The notes: generated by a model not told the origin, from the sequence alone. Shown: positions 1 through 9,934, counted from the stretch's first letter. The stretch is DNA of 64,000 nt from Alteromonas lipotrueae (GCF_019249215.1 NZ_JAESDI010000013.1:62001-126000), one strand, 5' to 3'. A program made the numbers and translations.

Positions 1-24
1 CCTAGGTGCTGCCTTCCCACTTAA

Positions 25-1542
25 TTAAAAGAAACCAAGTGGATTGATGTCGTAGCTCACCAGCAAGTTTTTAGTCTGCTGATAGTGATCCATCATCATT
101 TTGTGAGTTTCACGGCCTATCCCCGACTTTTTGTAACCACCAAATGCGGCATGGGCTGGGTAAAGGTGATAACAGTTGGTCCACACGCGCCCAGCTTCAA
201 TAGCTCGGCCTACTCTAAAGGCAATGTTCGCATCTCGGCTCCAAAGCCCAGCACCTAAACCAAAGCTGGTATTGTTCGCAATTTCAATGGCCTCTTCTTC
301 AGTTTTAAAGGTTTGTACTGCTATGACGGGGCCAAAAATTTCTTCTTGGAACACACGCATTTGGTTATGCCCTTTTAGAATAGTGGGCTGAATGTAATAA
401 CCCTTATCTAAACCTGGTAACTGCTCTTTTTCACCACCAGTCACAACTTCAGCGCCCTCTGATTTACCTATATCAATGTACTTAAGGATTTTATCAAACT
501 GTTCGCTAGAAGCCTGTGCACCTACCATTGTCTCGGTATCAAGCGGGTTGCCACGCTTAATCTTGTGAATTTTTTCAATCACTTTATCCATGAAGGCATC
601 GTAGATATCTTCGTGAATAACCGCACGAGATGGGCAAGTACACACTTCACCTTGGTTAAAGTAACCAAGTACTAAACCTTCGGCACATTTATCAATGAAC
701 TCAGGTTCATGATCCATGATATCGGGGAAGAAAAGGTTCGGCGACTTACCGCCTAGTTCAACCGTAGATGGAATAAGATTTTCAGCCGCGCAGCGAAGAA
801 TATGCTCGCCCACTGGCGTGGAACCTGTAAATGCGATTTTGGCAATTCGGGTACTTGTGGCAAGCGCTTGGCCCGCTTCTGCGCCAAACCCATTTACAAT
901 ATTAAGCACGCCTGGCGGTAGCAAGTCTTGAATAAGTTCAGCGAAAACTAAAATAGACACTGGCGTTTGTTCTGCAGGTTTTAACACCACTACATTACCG
1001 GTCACGATAGCCGGTGCGAGTTTCCATGCCGCCATAAGTAGTGGGAAGTTCCATGGAATGATTTGCCCTACTACACCGTATGGTTCGTGGAAGTGATAAG
1101 CCACTGTGTTCTTATCAATTTCGCCGATAGTGCCTTCTTGGCTACGTATACAGCCAGCATAATAACGGAAGTGGTCAGCGGCTAATGGGACGTCGGCGTT
1201 AAGTGTTTCACGCACGGCCTTACCGTTATCCCATGTTTCTGCAACCGCGAGCATTTCAAGATTAGCTTCAATACGATCGGCTATTTTTAACAGAATGTTC
1301 GAGCGTTCAGCGACTGATGTATCCGCCCACCCTTTTTTGGCAGCATGAGCAGCATCAATGGCTAGCTCAATATCTTCTGCAGTAGAGCGTGGAATTTGGG
1401 CTATATCACTGCCATCTACAGGAGACGTAGTAATAAAGTATTCGCCCTTAACTGGCGCAACCCACTCACCACCGATAAAATTACCATAACTTTCTTTGAA
1501 ACTGAGTACTGAACCTTCACTTCCTGGATTTGCGTAAATCAT
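25..1542 (-). CDS. exaC: NAD-dependent aldehyde dehydrogenase, ExaC type
   Basis: A 505-residue aldehyde dehydrogenase that oxidises acetaldehyde and similar short aldehydes to acids in the cytoplasm. The N-terminus ([12 protein letters not shown], then [13 protein letters not shown]) closely resembles ExaC/AldB-type enzymes of ethanol oxidation. Visible signatures are [18 protein letters not shown], the ELGGKSPN glutamate motif and the catalytic cysteine in [12 protein letters not shown]. Length is normal and the C-terminus is complete. The start is supported by an AAGGTG ribosome binding site. It lies just downstream of, and in the same direction as, a sensor kinase and a NarL-type regulator, the same kind of pair (ExaD/ExaE) that controls ethanol oxidation genes in Pseudomonas, so co-regulation is a reasonable inference. 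Family assignment is firm; the preferred substrate is inferred. Confidence 0.9.
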   Translation of the reverse strand: MIYANPGSEGSVLSFKESYGNFIGGEWVAPVKGEYFITTSPVDGSDIAQIPRSTAEDIELAIDAAHAAKKGWADTSVAERSNILLKIADRIEANLEMLAVAETWDNGKAVRETLNADVPLAADHFRYYAGCIRSQEGTIGEIDKNTVAYHFHEPYGVVGQIIPWNFPLLMAAWKLAPAIVTGNVVVLKPAEQTPVSILVFAELIQDLLPPGVLNIVNGFGAEAGQALATSTRIAKIAFTGSTPVGEHILRCAAENLIPSTVELGGKSPNLFFPDIMDHEPEFIDKCAEGLVLGYFNQGEVCTCPSRAVIHEDIYDAFMDKVIEKIHKIKRGNPLDTETMVGAQASSEQFDKILKYIDIGKSEGAEVVTGGEKEQLPGLDKGYYIQPTILKGHNQMRVFQEEIFGPVIAVQTFKTEEEAIEIANNTSFGLGAGLWSRDANIAFRVGRAIEAGRVWTNCYHLYPAHAAFGGYKKSGIGRETHKMMMDHYQQTKNLLVSYDINPLGFF

Positions 1543-1683
1543 AATGACACCTTTTTTGAATGCTTAGCGCGTCAACACGCTGCTAGTTATCGCTTACTGT
1601 GTCATTTGATAATCGTACTTTTACAGTCAATCCACCATAATGCGATAGGCCGATTTGGCTCCTACTTTAGGAGGGGAAAAAGT

Positions 1684-2313
1684 CTATGCCTTGCCAACAT
1701 AGCCATGTTTTGTTGCCAGCTCAGCAAATTCTGAAGGGACGGTATTTAACTTTCGCTTTATCACTGTTAGCGCGTTCGACACTGTTTTCGCAGACAGGGC
1801 TAATTCATTGGCAATATCAAAGCGAGTTTTACCCATCGCCGTTGCGATGAAGATTTCAAACTCACGCTTCGTCAATTTTTCAGCAATATCGACATCGGCG
1901 TTCAACAATTGATTAGCCAAATTAACCGCCAATGAACGTTCTATGTATTTTTGCCCTTTGGCCACCACTTTTATGGCTGATATAAGTGTATCTGGCGGGC
2001 TACTTTTACTGATATACCCCATAGCACCAGTTTGCATGGCACGCTGCAAAATCGCGCAATCCTCAAACATACTAAAAAATATGATTTTCAAACTAGGCTG
2101 CTTAGCCAAAAAGTCGGAGGCTAATAGTAATCCACTCTCTTTCGCAAGATTAATATCCAGAACTAACGTGTCGATGGTAAACATTTTCAATAAATGGTGA
2201 GTTTGCTGGCCGTCAGCGGCTTCCAGCACTGTGTATTCAGGCAACATGGCATTCAGTAAAGCTTTATAGCCCTCTCTGACTACAGCATGGTCATCTACTA
2301 GCAAGATATTCAT
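1684..2313 (-). CDS. NarL/LuxR-family response regulator
   Basis: A 209-residue cytoplasmic response regulator. The receiver domain (about 1-120) has the acidic pair in LLVDDHA, phosphoacceptor Asp53 in LVLDINL and the conserved Lys in YISKSS. A LuxR-type helix-turn-helix (about 143-205) is seen in LTKREFEIF and IANELALSAKTVSNALT. Its start overlaps the end of the sensor kinase gene by four bases (ATGA), which indicates translational coupling and makes the two a cognate pair. The next gene in the same direction is the exaC-type dehydrogenase about 140 bases away, a likely target. The HTH lacks the very common KE pair of LuxR proteins (KTRFDIAN in place of the usual NKEIA), a small variation. 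The signal sensed is unknown. Confidence 0.9.
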   Translation of the reverse strand: MNILLVDDHAVVREGYKALLNAMLPEYTVLEAADGQQTHHLLKMFTIDTLVLDINLAKESGLLLASDFLAKQPSLKIIFFSMFEDCAILQRAMQTGAMGYISKSSPPDTLISAIKVVAKGQKYIERSLAVNLANQLLNADVDIAEKLTKREFEIFIATAMGKTRFDIANELALSAKTVSNALTVIKRKLNTVPSEFAELATKHGYVGKA

Positions 2314-3551
2314 GCCACGTTAACCTGGCGCAAGTCTTCAGTGTCGAGCAAACTAAGCGACAACTGAACCCTTACACCACCCTCTTTGGGTGATTTTACC
2401 GCGCAAGTAGCGCCAATACACCTCGCTCTGCTTTGCATAGATGACATACCAACATTTTCAATGGCGTCCCCGTCAAACCCTTTTCCATTATCTCTAATAT
2501 TGATAGTAAGCCCTTGCTTATCACCAGATATATGCACCCATACTTTTGACGCATCGGCGTGTTTTACCACATTATTAATTGCTTCCTGAACGAAGCGATA
2601 AATATGAATATCTCGCTCATGCTCTTGGGCAAATTTGTTCAAATTGATAGAAACTTGCCACTCGGTTTTAGGCTGAGCTAGTTCTTGTTCGAACACCAGT
2701 TTTTCAAGGGATTGCTGCAACGATACTCTGTCTAACACTAACGGATGAAGGTGGGCGGTTAAGTGTCGGATGGCGTCACTGATTTGCTGGCTCATGGCCT
2801 GCACTTTATTGGCTGACAACTCGAGCATACTGGGCTCATTTGAATTCACTAAGATGTAGGCGTGGGCTTTAATAGTGGTAAGTAGCTGTCCTACATTGTC
2901 GTGTAACTCTCTAGCCAGGTAACTCCTTTCTTGTTCCTGCAACAATGCTAACTTCTTATCTATTTTAACCAACTGCCTTTCTTTGCTTTGCAGTGAATAT
3001 TGTAAACGCTGAAATTGCCCTATAACCCGCTTTACTTCTTTAATATCACTGTCTTCAAAATTGTTAGTCGCTTTACCGTCTACAAGTTGTTGCAGCGCGT
3101 CTCCCAGTTGATTTAAAGGCTTCAACCGCTGCCTTACGGCAACCTTAAGCGTAAATAGCAACACGCTCAGCGTTGTAAAAAACAACGCGGCCACTAGCCA
3201 AAAAAGGTTCATGTTTTGAACTAACTCGGCAGTATCGTGTGCTCTTACCACCAAATATTGATTTTCATGGATGGGAAGATAGATAGGCTGATTATCAGAA
3301 TGATTATTTGCAGGCATTGATAACCGACCAGCAAAGCCGGTTACCGATAAATGCGGGCTTTGCTCTGCAACTGCTTTAATATCGCCAGCATTCATATTCG
3401 CTTTGAGCATCTCTTGCACTTGGTTTAGCGCGCTTGATGTTTCATCGTTTATATTTTGGCGAATTTGGAAATAGACCGAACAGGAGAAGACAATAAAGCA
3501 CACGATGAAGACGGCCACGATGGCACTGGATATTTTCTTAAATCCCGACAT
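2310..3551 (-). CDS. Membrane sensor histidine kinase (HisKA_3, NarX/UhpB-like)
   Basis: A 413-residue inner-membrane sensor kinase. Transmembrane helices lie at about 8-28 and 116-137 and enclose a small periplasmic sensor region of roughly 85 residues that I do not recognise. A HAMP-like linker and coiled coil (about 138-210) lead to the dimerisation domain with the phosphoacceptor His217 in ARELHDNVGQ, as in NarL-partner kinases, and an ATPase domain with DNGKGFDG and a NVGMSSMQSRA G2-like motif. It is the first gene of a kinase-regulator pair with a four-base overlap. In Pseudomonas the ethanol-oxidation kinase ExaD is soluble, so this membrane kinase is at most a functional analogue. Ligand unknown. 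Confidence 0.88.
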   Translation of the reverse strand: MSGFKKISSAIVAVFIVCFIVFSCSVYFQIRQNINDETSSALNQVQEMLKANMNAGDIKAVAEQSPHLSVTGFAGRLSMPANNHSDNQPIYLPIHENQYLVVRAHDTAELVQNMNLFWLVAALFFTTLSVLLFTLKVAVRQRLKPLNQLGDALQQLVDGKATNNFEDSDIKEVKRVIGQFQRLQYSLQSKERQLVKIDKKLALLQEQERSYLARELHDNVGQLLTTIKAHAYILVNSNEPSMLELSANKVQAMSQQISDAIRHLTAHLHPLVLDRVSLQQSLEKLVFEQELAQPKTEWQVSINLNKFAQEHERDIHIYRFVQEAINNVVKHADASKVWVHISGDKQGLTINIRDNGKGFDGDAIENVGMSSMQSRARCIGATCAVKSPKEGGVRVQLSLSLLDTEDLRQVNVA

Positions 3552-3934
3552 GGCTACACCATAATTACTAAATAGACGTGTCTATGCTAAACATTCATCG
3601 TTAACAAACACATCCTGCAATAGCGCTGTTTTATTCATTCAAAAGGAGGAGAAGGTGAAGGCGGCTACTAAGGTGAATACCCACTCCCCCTTGTTCCTGC
3701 TCACATAATTAGTACCAGCGCCTATGGAGGAGAGCTCAGAAGTGGTTGCTCCTTAGAGCTGCAGCAATACTCAAAATCTTTTAATATCTAGGCAAAAATT
3801 CATGAGTGGATATTCATACTGTCTTTGGAAACCGGGTTCGTAACATGATTATGAATAAACAATTATGTTAACGCCGAATAGAAAAAACAGTAAAAACCGA
3901 ACGTAAAATGTTAACCAATTTATAAGCCAAGGCG

Positions 3935-3968
3935 TAAAAAATGGCTCGAATTGTTGACCAATCGAGCC
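3935..3968 (-). terminator. Rho-independent terminator, minus strand
   Basis: On the minus strand the sequence reads GGCTCG-ATTG, loop GTCAA, CAAT-A-CGAGCC with one bulged base, then A and TTTTTT. It lies 40 bases past the stop of the small minus-strand frame at 4009-4200 and far from any other minus-strand gene, so it implies a short transcript starting somewhere below position 4300. Confidence 0.5.
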
Positions 3969-4008
3969 TATATGCTATAACTAAGAGTAGATAAAATCCT
4001 TGAAACCC

Positions 4009-4200
4009 TTAGTTTTTGAGTGCTTGCGGATGTAAATAGTTTAATTTTAGCCCCGTTGGCGCACTTAAATATATGATTTGATAAGCCTCTTTTAACAAAT
4101 ACTTCTGTATTTGTAGAATAAGACGTAGAATATCCTGAATTGATTGTTTTAAATGGTAGGTTTTGTTAGCGAAATTAGCAGAACAAACGTAGCTAGGCAC
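4009..4200 (-). CDS. Small hypothetical frame (63 codons), doubtful
   Basis: A 63-residue frame with a GTG start and no clear ribosome binding site. The product is rich in Leu, Ile, Gln and Tyr and resembles nothing I know. The only support is its position: a convincing terminator for the same strand follows 40 bases after the stop. The transcript could equally be a small non-coding RNA. Confidence 0.2.
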   Translation of the reverse strand: MPSYVCSANFANKTYHLKQSIQDILRLILQIQKYLLKEAYQIIYLSAPTGLKLNYLHPQALKN

Positions 4201-4248
4201 CGGTATGCTTGAACCTTTTAAAGCAATTGAATTGTGTTGAACAATAAG

Positions 4249-4272
4249 TACAATTTAACCGATTAAGTTGTA
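4249..4272. promoter_or_regulatory. Dyad upstream of GntR regulator, candidate auto-operator
   Basis: Inverted repeat TACAATTTAA, spacer CCGA, TTAAGTTGTA with nine of ten positions matched. It ends 40 bases before the ATG of the GntR gene. FadR-type GntR proteins bind palindromes of this size and often regulate themselves; the assignment here is inference. Confidence 0.4.
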
Positions 4273-4312
4273 TCTGTTTGTACCTAATTATTGCAGTTAT
4301 AAGGTTTAGTTG

Positions 4313-5044
4313 ATGAAAAATCGTCGCATGTTCTGGCATATCGTTGAAAAAATAGAAGCGCAAATCGACGCTGGCCGATATCCCCCTGGAAGTCGCTTGC
4401 CACCAGAAAGAGAACTTGCTGAAAATTTTGATGTCAGCAGACCTACCATTAGAGAAGCCATTATTGCACTTGAAGTGCGAGGCCGCGTGGAAGTTAAAGT
4501 AAGTTCTGGTGTTTACGTGCTAGACAATCAGCCTCAACAAAGTGAAGTGCAACGTATTAGTGCTTTTGAGCTTACTCAAGCACGCGCGTTGGTAGAGGGC
4601 GAAGCTGCTGCACTGGCGGCCCTTTCAATCACCGACGAAGAGCTTAGTAGTCTTAACGATACTCTTATTGCAATGGAAAACGACGACGAGCCGGAAAAAG
4701 CCGATAGAGAATTTCACTCTATTATAGCCAAGGCTACACGTAATAACGCGTTGGTGTTATCTATTCAGCATTATTGGAAATTAAGAGAATCTCAACCGCA
4801 GATTGTCTCATCATATAAAAGTGTGTGTGGTACGAGTAGCAAAGACCGTCTTGAAGAACATAAGCGTATCTTTACAGCATTGAAATCACGAGACTCACAA
4901 AGCGCTAGAGCGGCGATGCACGGGCATTTTAATCGTTTGATCAACGCGCTTTTCGAAGCTTCAGAAGCAAAAGCGCTTGAAGAAATTAAAAAGAAATCAA
5001 GCGAGACCCGAGACAGATACTCTATAACCCATTTGGTAGGTTAA
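4313..5044 (+). CDS. GntR/FadR-family regulator of uronate (alginate) metabolism
   Basis: A 243-residue transcription factor. The winged-helix DNA-binding domain (about 7-75) shows PPGSRLPPERELAENFDVSR and PTIREAIIALE, and the C-terminal all-helical FCD effector domain (about 85-225) has the metal-site pattern REFHSIIA and HGHFNRLI. UxuR, ExuR and related uronate regulators have this build. I chose ATG 4313 rather than the TTG three bases earlier, because the paralogue at 53463 begins at the same residue (MKSRRLFW against MKNRRMFW). It stands at the left edge of the alginate locus, and the paralogue stands beside KDG kinase, so control of alginate genes by KDG or a similar uronate is likely but inferred. 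Confidence 0.85.
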   Translation: MKNRRMFWHIVEKIEAQIDAGRYPPGSRLPPERELAENFDVSRPTIREAIIALEVRGRVEVKVSSGVYVLDNQPQQSEVQRISAFELTQARALVEGEAAALAALSITDEELSSLNDTLIAMENDDEPEKADREFHSIIAKATRNNALVLSIQHYWKLRESQPQIVSSYKSVCGTSSKDRLEEHKRIFTALKSRDSQSARAAMHGHFNRLINALFEASEAKALEEIKKKSSETRDRYSITHLVG

Positions 5045-5074
5045 GCCGACAGCTCGAATCTATCACTTGATATT

Positions 5075-5107
5075 AAACCGCTTAATTCACCTTAAGCGGT
5101 TTTTTTA
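5075..5107 (+). terminator. Rho-independent terminator after GntR gene
   Basis: Stem AAACCGCTTAA, loop TTCACC, TTAAGCGGTTT followed by more T residues, about 30 bases past the regulator stop codon. Confidence 0.85.
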
Positions 5108-5281
5108 ATCCTTCCTACTCTTCTTTAATATATTTAGCGACTAAAGCCCCTACCATTACGGATTTACCAAAGTGTAAGAACAACGCGGCTTTTTGGTATG
5201 ACATAATTATTGGATAATACTACCTACGCCTATATACTTGAAACCAATTAATTACATTGCGTTTACATTAAGGAGTGCGCT

Positions 5282-6745
5282 GTGTTTTCTCAACAAGTAC
5301 TGACCAATCGTTCTTACCTTCCTCTTCTAACCAGCTCGTTGTTCGTTCCACTACTGCTAACAGGCTGCGGTGGAGGAGGAAGTTCCGGCGGTACATCTTC
5401 TGTTGAAACTCCCTCGCCTCCTGCTGTTGAAACCCCTGTAGTAGAAGTTTGCACTAACGAAATGCATACCTTAGTAGGTGCAAGCGATGATGGCAGTTCA
5501 GCAACCGCATTCTCACCTGCTAATGCTATCGACGGAAACACCGCTTCTATATCAAGATGGTCAAATGACGGGGTGAACAAAACTCTTACATTAGATTTAG
5601 GTGCGTCAAAAACAGTGGGGGCGCTCGCAATTAAATGGTTCAAAGGTGCCGAACGCATAGCGAGTTTTTCAGTTGAAACCTCTGACGACCAAAACACTTG
5701 GACATCTGTTCTCACTCAAGCGGAATCGAAGGGTAACCAAAGTGGCTTCGAACTCGTCAATGTCGACGCGTCGCAAGCGCGCTATGTCAACATTGTTGGC
5801 CTAGGCAATAGTTATAATACCAACAATGGTATTGTTGAAGTGCAAGTGCACAGCTGTGAAGACGCCACTGGAATCTACACTGACGTGTTGCCCAACGAGG
5901 TAGGTATTGAGCTAGTTGATTGGTATTTAAGTGTGCCGACCGATGAAGATGATAGCGGGACATCCGACTCTATCTCTGAAACCGAACTTGCAAACGGATA
6001 TAGTAATTCTGAGTATTTTTACGCCTCAGACGATAATGGAATCGTAATGCGATCGCCAAGCTATGGATTTAAAACGTCAACGAATACGAATTATGTGCGT
6101 GTTGAGCTGCGAGAAATGCTGCGAAGAGGCGATCGTTCCATTAGCACACAAGGTGTGAACAAAAATAACTGGGTGTTCGGCAGTGCTTCAGATGAAGGAC
6201 AGCAAGCGGCTGGCGGTGTAGATGGTGATTTACGAGTGACTTTGGCGGTAAACAATGTAACTACCACAGGTGAAAATTACCAAATCGGTAGGCTGGTTAT
6301 AGGGCAGATTCACGCAAACGATGATGAACCTATTCGCTTGTATTATCGCAAGCTACCGGGTAATGAATTAGGTTCAGTGTACTTTGCCCACGAGAGTCGC
6401 GTTGAGGACGCCGAAGGTGACAATATTGAGACCTACGTCGAACTCATTGGTTCAAGAAGCAATTCAGCAAGCAACCCATCTGATGGTATTGCACTGGATG
6501 AAAAGTTCAGTTACCACATTAACGTAAATGTAAATTTGCTAACGGTAACGATTAGCCGAGAAGGCAAACCTGATATTGCTGCGCACTATGATATGAGTGA
6601 AAGTAAGTACGATGAAGATGGCCAATATCACTATTTTAAAGTGGGTGTGTACCACCTTAATAACTCAAGCGAGCCGGATGAATTCGCACAAGCTACTTTC
6701 TATGAGATTAAAAATAGCCACACTGGTTATGCTCAAAGTGAATAA
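5282..6745 (+). CDS. PL7 alginate lyase lipoprotein with CBM32 domain
   Basis: A 487-residue secreted lipoprotein that should cleave alginate by beta-elimination. The lipobox LLTGC places the lipidated Cys at 29, followed by a Gly/Ser/Pro linker. Residues about 55-192 form an F5/8 type C (CBM32) sugar-binding domain (ANAIDGNT, LDLGASKTVGALAIKWF). The PL7 catalytic domain covers about 198-483 with the three family motifs: VELREMLRRG near 274, QIH at 342-344 and YFKVGVY at 451-457. The QIH form has been linked to activity on guluronate-containing blocks. The start is GTG with a good AAGGAG site ten bases upstream; no nearby ATG fits. It is probably anchored in the outer membrane and makes oligosaccharides for the neighbouring receptor. 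The second PL7 at 13083 has no CBM. Confidence 0.92.
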   Translation: MFSQQVLTNRSYLPLLTSSLFVPLLLTGCGGGGSSGGTSSVETPSPPAVETPVVEVCTNEMHTLVGASDDGSSATAFSPANAIDGNTASISRWSNDGVNKTLTLDLGASKTVGALAIKWFKGAERIASFSVETSDDQNTWTSVLTQAESKGNQSGFELVNVDASQARYVNIVGLGNSYNTNNGIVEVQVHSCEDATGIYTDVLPNEVGIELVDWYLSVPTDEDDSGTSDSISETELANGYSNSEYFYASDDNGIVMRSPSYGFKTSTNTNYVRVELREMLRRGDRSISTQGVNKNNWVFGSASDEGQQAAGGVDGDLRVTLAVNNVTTTGENYQIGRLVIGQIHANDDEPIRLYYRKLPGNELGSVYFAHESRVEDAEGDNIETYVELIGSRSNSASNPSDGIALDEKFSYHINVNVNLLTVTISREGKPDIAAHYDMSESKYDEDGQYHYFKVGVYHLNNSSEPDEFAQATFYEIKNSHTGYAQSE

Positions 6746-6768
6746 GTAAACTTTTAGCGTCTAAAATA

Positions 6769-6798
6769 AAAATGGCTGCCCAGAGGCAGCCATTTTTT
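6769..6798. terminator. Bidirectional terminator between convergent genes
   Basis: Stem AAAATGGCTGCC, loop CAGA, GGCAGCCATTTTTT. A-run and T-run on both sides let it serve the PL7 gene on the plus strand and the TonB receptor gene (stop at 6851) on the minus strand. Confidence 0.88.
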
Positions 6799-6850
6799 AT
6801 ATTGGTTAGGGTAAAACTGTAAAACCAGCCCTCCCCTAATTTGCTATTAG

Positions 6851-9800
6851 TTAGTACTTCAAGCTAATACCGGCGAACAAGCGAGGGCCGTAATCGTTCA
6901 CTTCACCTAGGTTACCTTGTACATAGTAATCCTGTGACTTAGGTGCACTGAACAAGTTAATCGCTTCAAGTTTTACACGAACATGTTCGTTAACTTTGTA
7001 GGACATACGTGCTTCCCATACTCCTACTTCATCTACGTAACGTAAACGAGTACCGTTACTGGTGTAAGGCTGGAAGTATTCGCTACGATATTTGTAAATA
7101 ATGGCAGTATCTAAATCGCCAATTTGGTAGTAAACCTGAGTACTGAACACGTGCTCAGAGAAACCTGGTACCGAAGCTGGGTCAACAATACCTGCTGTTA
7201 ACTGCGTGGTGTTGCCATCTACATCTGTGATGAAGGTGTCACCGTACAAGCTGTCTTCGAATTCGAAGTCTGTGTCAGCGTAGTTGTAGCCAATCTTAAT
7301 ACCTAGGCCATTATCCCAGCGGTAAGCAATAGACGCCTCTAAACCAAAGATATCGCTTTCCTCATCAGTGGTTACAGAGTTGGTTACTGGAAGCGCAAAC
7401 TCTTGACCATCAATAACGAAGTTTTCAAGGACGGTACGCTGTTGGAATCCACCTTGGAATTGCTTGTAGTACAAGCCAAACGCAAAGATTGAATCTTCGT
7501 TAGGATACCACTCGAATGCAACGTCATAGTTCCACGACATTAGAGGTTGGGTATCTGGGTTACCTGAACCATTAACACCTACTAGTAAATCGGCAAGTGA
7601 AGTTGGCGCCAAATCATCATCGGTCTGGAATGTCCGGCTATAGCCTAAGTCAGATGGATCGGCACGAGACATACCACGGTAAATACCACCACGAATTAAA
7701 ATATCGTCGCTGTAATCAACTACCAAGTTAAAGCTTGGAAGTACTTCAGTGTAATCACCGCCGCCTTCAATTCTTTCAAGCGAGTCACCGCTCACTAAGC
7801 TAATTACACCCAGCTCGTCAGTAACAACATCGAAAGAGTTTCTAAAGCCCACTGAGGTGACTTCGGTATCAACAATACGCACACCAAAGTTACCACGAAT
7901 GAATTTGTCGAACATTTCTGTATCGTAGCTGGCCATCACGTAAGCAGAGTTAGTTTTCTCCGTAACATCGATAGTACCGCTATTTTCATATTCTACTTCT
8001 GGGTAGCCAAACTCGCCGTTTTGAGACGCAACCACAGCTTGAGAGAAACAAATGTTATCGTAAGTTGCCCACGAAGAACCGCTACCTATAACGTTGCCAT
8101 CGCTATCAACGTTAGTAATAAGATCGCCATCAGAAACGCTATCTAAGAAATCAGTTTCTGGGAAATCTTTTTGGCAGCTTTGCAATAACTCAAGCGCATC
8201 GGCGTTAGCTGTGTCTAGCGTAAACTCGTTTCGCGAACCATTACCTTGGCTTCCACCATACTGGATAAAGCTAAGCTCTGACGTTCTTAAACCTGCTTGT
8301 ACGCTGGTGAAAACTTCGCTATCTAATGCATACTCAAAGTCTAAACGAGCAGATTTAATTTCGTTGTCACGTGTATTCTCTCTATCAATACGAGTACGTA
8401 AACTATCTGTATAGTTAGAAATATCAGTCACGTCGAAATCAGTCACTGTGAAATGAGGGATGTTCTCTCCCATGTCCCAGCTAAAGAATTGTCTATCGGC
8501 AGTTCTAGCTCGGTTAGAGATTTGTAACTCTTCACGAGATGTTTTTGAGTAGGCTAAATCTAATTTAACGGTTAGCGCATCGGTAGCGTAGTGCTCAATG
8601 TTTAAACCATAACCGCGATAGTTTTCTTCACGTGAGAACTGTTCACCAGAAGACTCAATACGATCTTGCCCTTCCCAGTGCAAAATACCACCTACATCAT
8701 TCGTTACTAGCGTAGGGCCTGTAAGCCCTGGAATTGCACGTTTTTGTAAGAAGATTAAGTCGTGACGAGACTCTTGCTGTGTTCTATCTGACACTTGAGC
8801 GTCAAAGTTGATATCCCAAGACTCAGAAGGTTGGAACTGAAGCGCTAAGAATAAAGCATCACGTTCATCAGACGTTTCGTTTTGACGATAACTACGGCTG
8901 CTTCCTGTCCATGCATAAGGAGATCCAGCGCTAACCGCTTCGCCTGTTTCAGGGTCGATAGCAGTATCGTAGCCTTGGTTACTGCTGCCGTTAACTTGGT
9001 CTTCACAGTCTCCTGCACTACTACGGTAGAAGCCTTCATTGGTATTTGTAGGGTCGTTTAAGCACGCCCATAGCGAAGAACCTGTAGGGCTTGAGCTTCT
9101 GTATTCGGCTTCTGGCTGGCTGATATCTTGACGTTGCAAACCAAAAGAAATACCTAGTGCTTGTCCGTTATCAAATTCAAACTGATCGACATAACTGAAG
9201 GTACCGCGAAATCCCAAATCACCTTGAAGCGAGTTATCAACGTTGCTTTCATCTGGGTTGTAGTTGGTTTTAACTTCACCTTGAATGCGTTGTTTGCCGT
9301 AATCTAGCGGCTGAACCGTTTCTAAGGAAATAACACCTGCCACACCACCTTCAATCATAGAGGCATCTTGGGTTTTATAAATCGCCACTTTCTTCACAAG
9401 TTCCGAAGGGAACTGAGAGAAGTTTACTGAACGGTCACCACTACCATTGGTAGCTTCACGACCATTGATATGTGTTGCGCTTAAGAAAGGACCAAGGCCA
9501 CGAATGGTAATTTCAGTTGCCCCACCGTTTTCACGGTGAGAGGCTGCACCTGTAATAGACTCCAGAGCTTCACCAATTGAAAGGGCTGGCAAGTCACCGA
9601 TGTCCTCTGAAGACAAACCGTCAACAACGGTTGTAGACTCACGCTTAATAGCAATTTGGTCTTGGATAGTCTTACGTGTACCTACCACGTCGATAACTTC
9701 GACGTCAGCCTGATCTTCTTCAGTTACATTGGCTTCTTGAGCGTGAAGTGAGAACGCGCTGGTAGTGGCTACACTAGCAATTATTGCAGTGCGAACCCAC

Positions 9801-9883
9801 TTGGCCACCGGGCGAAGCGTGAATTCAGCATTCTCCACTTGATCACCATTCAAGGTTTTGTTTTTTAGTGTTTTCAACGACAT
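6851..9883 (-). CDS. TonB-dependent receptor, probable alginate oligosaccharide importer
   Basis: A 1010-residue outer-membrane receptor of the large carbohydrate-import class found in marine Alteromonadales. An extended N-terminus carries a signal region (about 29-49, ending SLHAQ), a TonB-box-like EVIDVVGTR stretch at about 62-70, a plug domain (about 75-200: SIGEALESITGA, EITIRGLGP, GGVAGVISLET) and a long beta-barrel ending in ISLKY with the terminal aromatic residue typical of barrels. The start has a GGAGA site. It lies 51 bases downstream of the beta-helix lipoprotein gene in the same direction, so the two are very likely an operon acting as receptor and surface lipoprotein. Substrate is inferred from four surrounding alginate lyase genes. 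Confidence 0.9.
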   Translation of the reverse strand: MSLKTLKNKTLNGDQVENAEFTLRPVAKWVRTAIIASVATTSAFSLHAQEANVTEEDQADVEVIDVVGTRKTIQDQIAIKRESTTVVDGLSSEDIGDLPALSIGEALESITGAASHRENGGATEITIRGLGPFLSATHINGREATNGSGDRSVNFSQFPSELVKKVAIYKTQDASMIEGGVAGVISLETVQPLDYGKQRIQGEVKTNYNPDESNVDNSLQGDLGFRGTFSYVDQFEFDNGQALGISFGLQRQDISQPEAEYRSSSPTGSSLWACLNDPTNTNEGFYRSSAGDCEDQVNGSSNQGYDTAIDPETGEAVSAGSPYAWTGSSRSYRQNETSDERDALFLALQFQPSESWDINFDAQVSDRTQQESRHDLIFLQKRAIPGLTGPTLVTNDVGGILHWEGQDRIESSGEQFSREENYRGYGLNIEHYATDALTVKLDLAYSKTSREELQISNRARTADRQFFSWDMGENIPHFTVTDFDVTDISNYTDSLRTRIDRENTRDNEIKSARLDFEYALDSEVFTSVQAGLRTSELSFIQYGGSQGNGSRNEFTLDTANADALELLQSCQKDFPETDFLDSVSDGDLITNVDSDGNVIGSGSSWATYDNICFSQAVVASQNGEFGYPEVEYENSGTIDVTEKTNSAYVMASYDTEMFDKFIRGNFGVRIVDTEVTSVGFRNSFDVVTDELGVISLVSGDSLERIEGGGDYTEVLPSFNLVVDYSDDILIRGGIYRGMSRADPSDLGYSRTFQTDDDLAPTSLADLLVGVNGSGNPDTQPLMSWNYDVAFEWYPNEDSIFAFGLYYKQFQGGFQQRTVLENFVIDGQEFALPVTNSVTTDEESDIFGLEASIAYRWDNGLGIKIGYNYADTDFEFEDSLYGDTFITDVDGNTTQLTAGIVDPASVPGFSEHVFSTQVYYQIGDLDTAIIYKYRSEYFQPYTSNGTRLRYVDEVGVWEARMSYKVNEHVRVKLEAINLFSAPKSQDYYVQGNLGEVNDYGPRLFAGISLKY

Positions 9884-9934
9884 TACGAGATCTCCGTTGT
9901 GTCTTTTAATGTGTGTAGGGCTGTGTGTGTTGTG

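Larger units (their letters stand above)
3552..4312. other. Intergenic region with a minus-strand terminator and a regulator operator candidate
   Basis: A 760-base divergent gap between the sensor kinase and the GntR regulator. It contains a hairpin with a T-run oriented for minus-strand transcription (3935-3968), a weak 63-codon minus-strand frame ending at 4009 and a dyad (4249-4272) before the regulator. I see no other gene. The first 350 bases downstream of the kinase start are plain AT-rich sequence. Confidence 0.5.

Noticed and set aside
1658..1676. Small hairpin CTCCTA/TAGGAG as terminator of the response regulator gene
   Set aside because: The T-run is on the wrong side for the minus strand; a short stem without terminator features.
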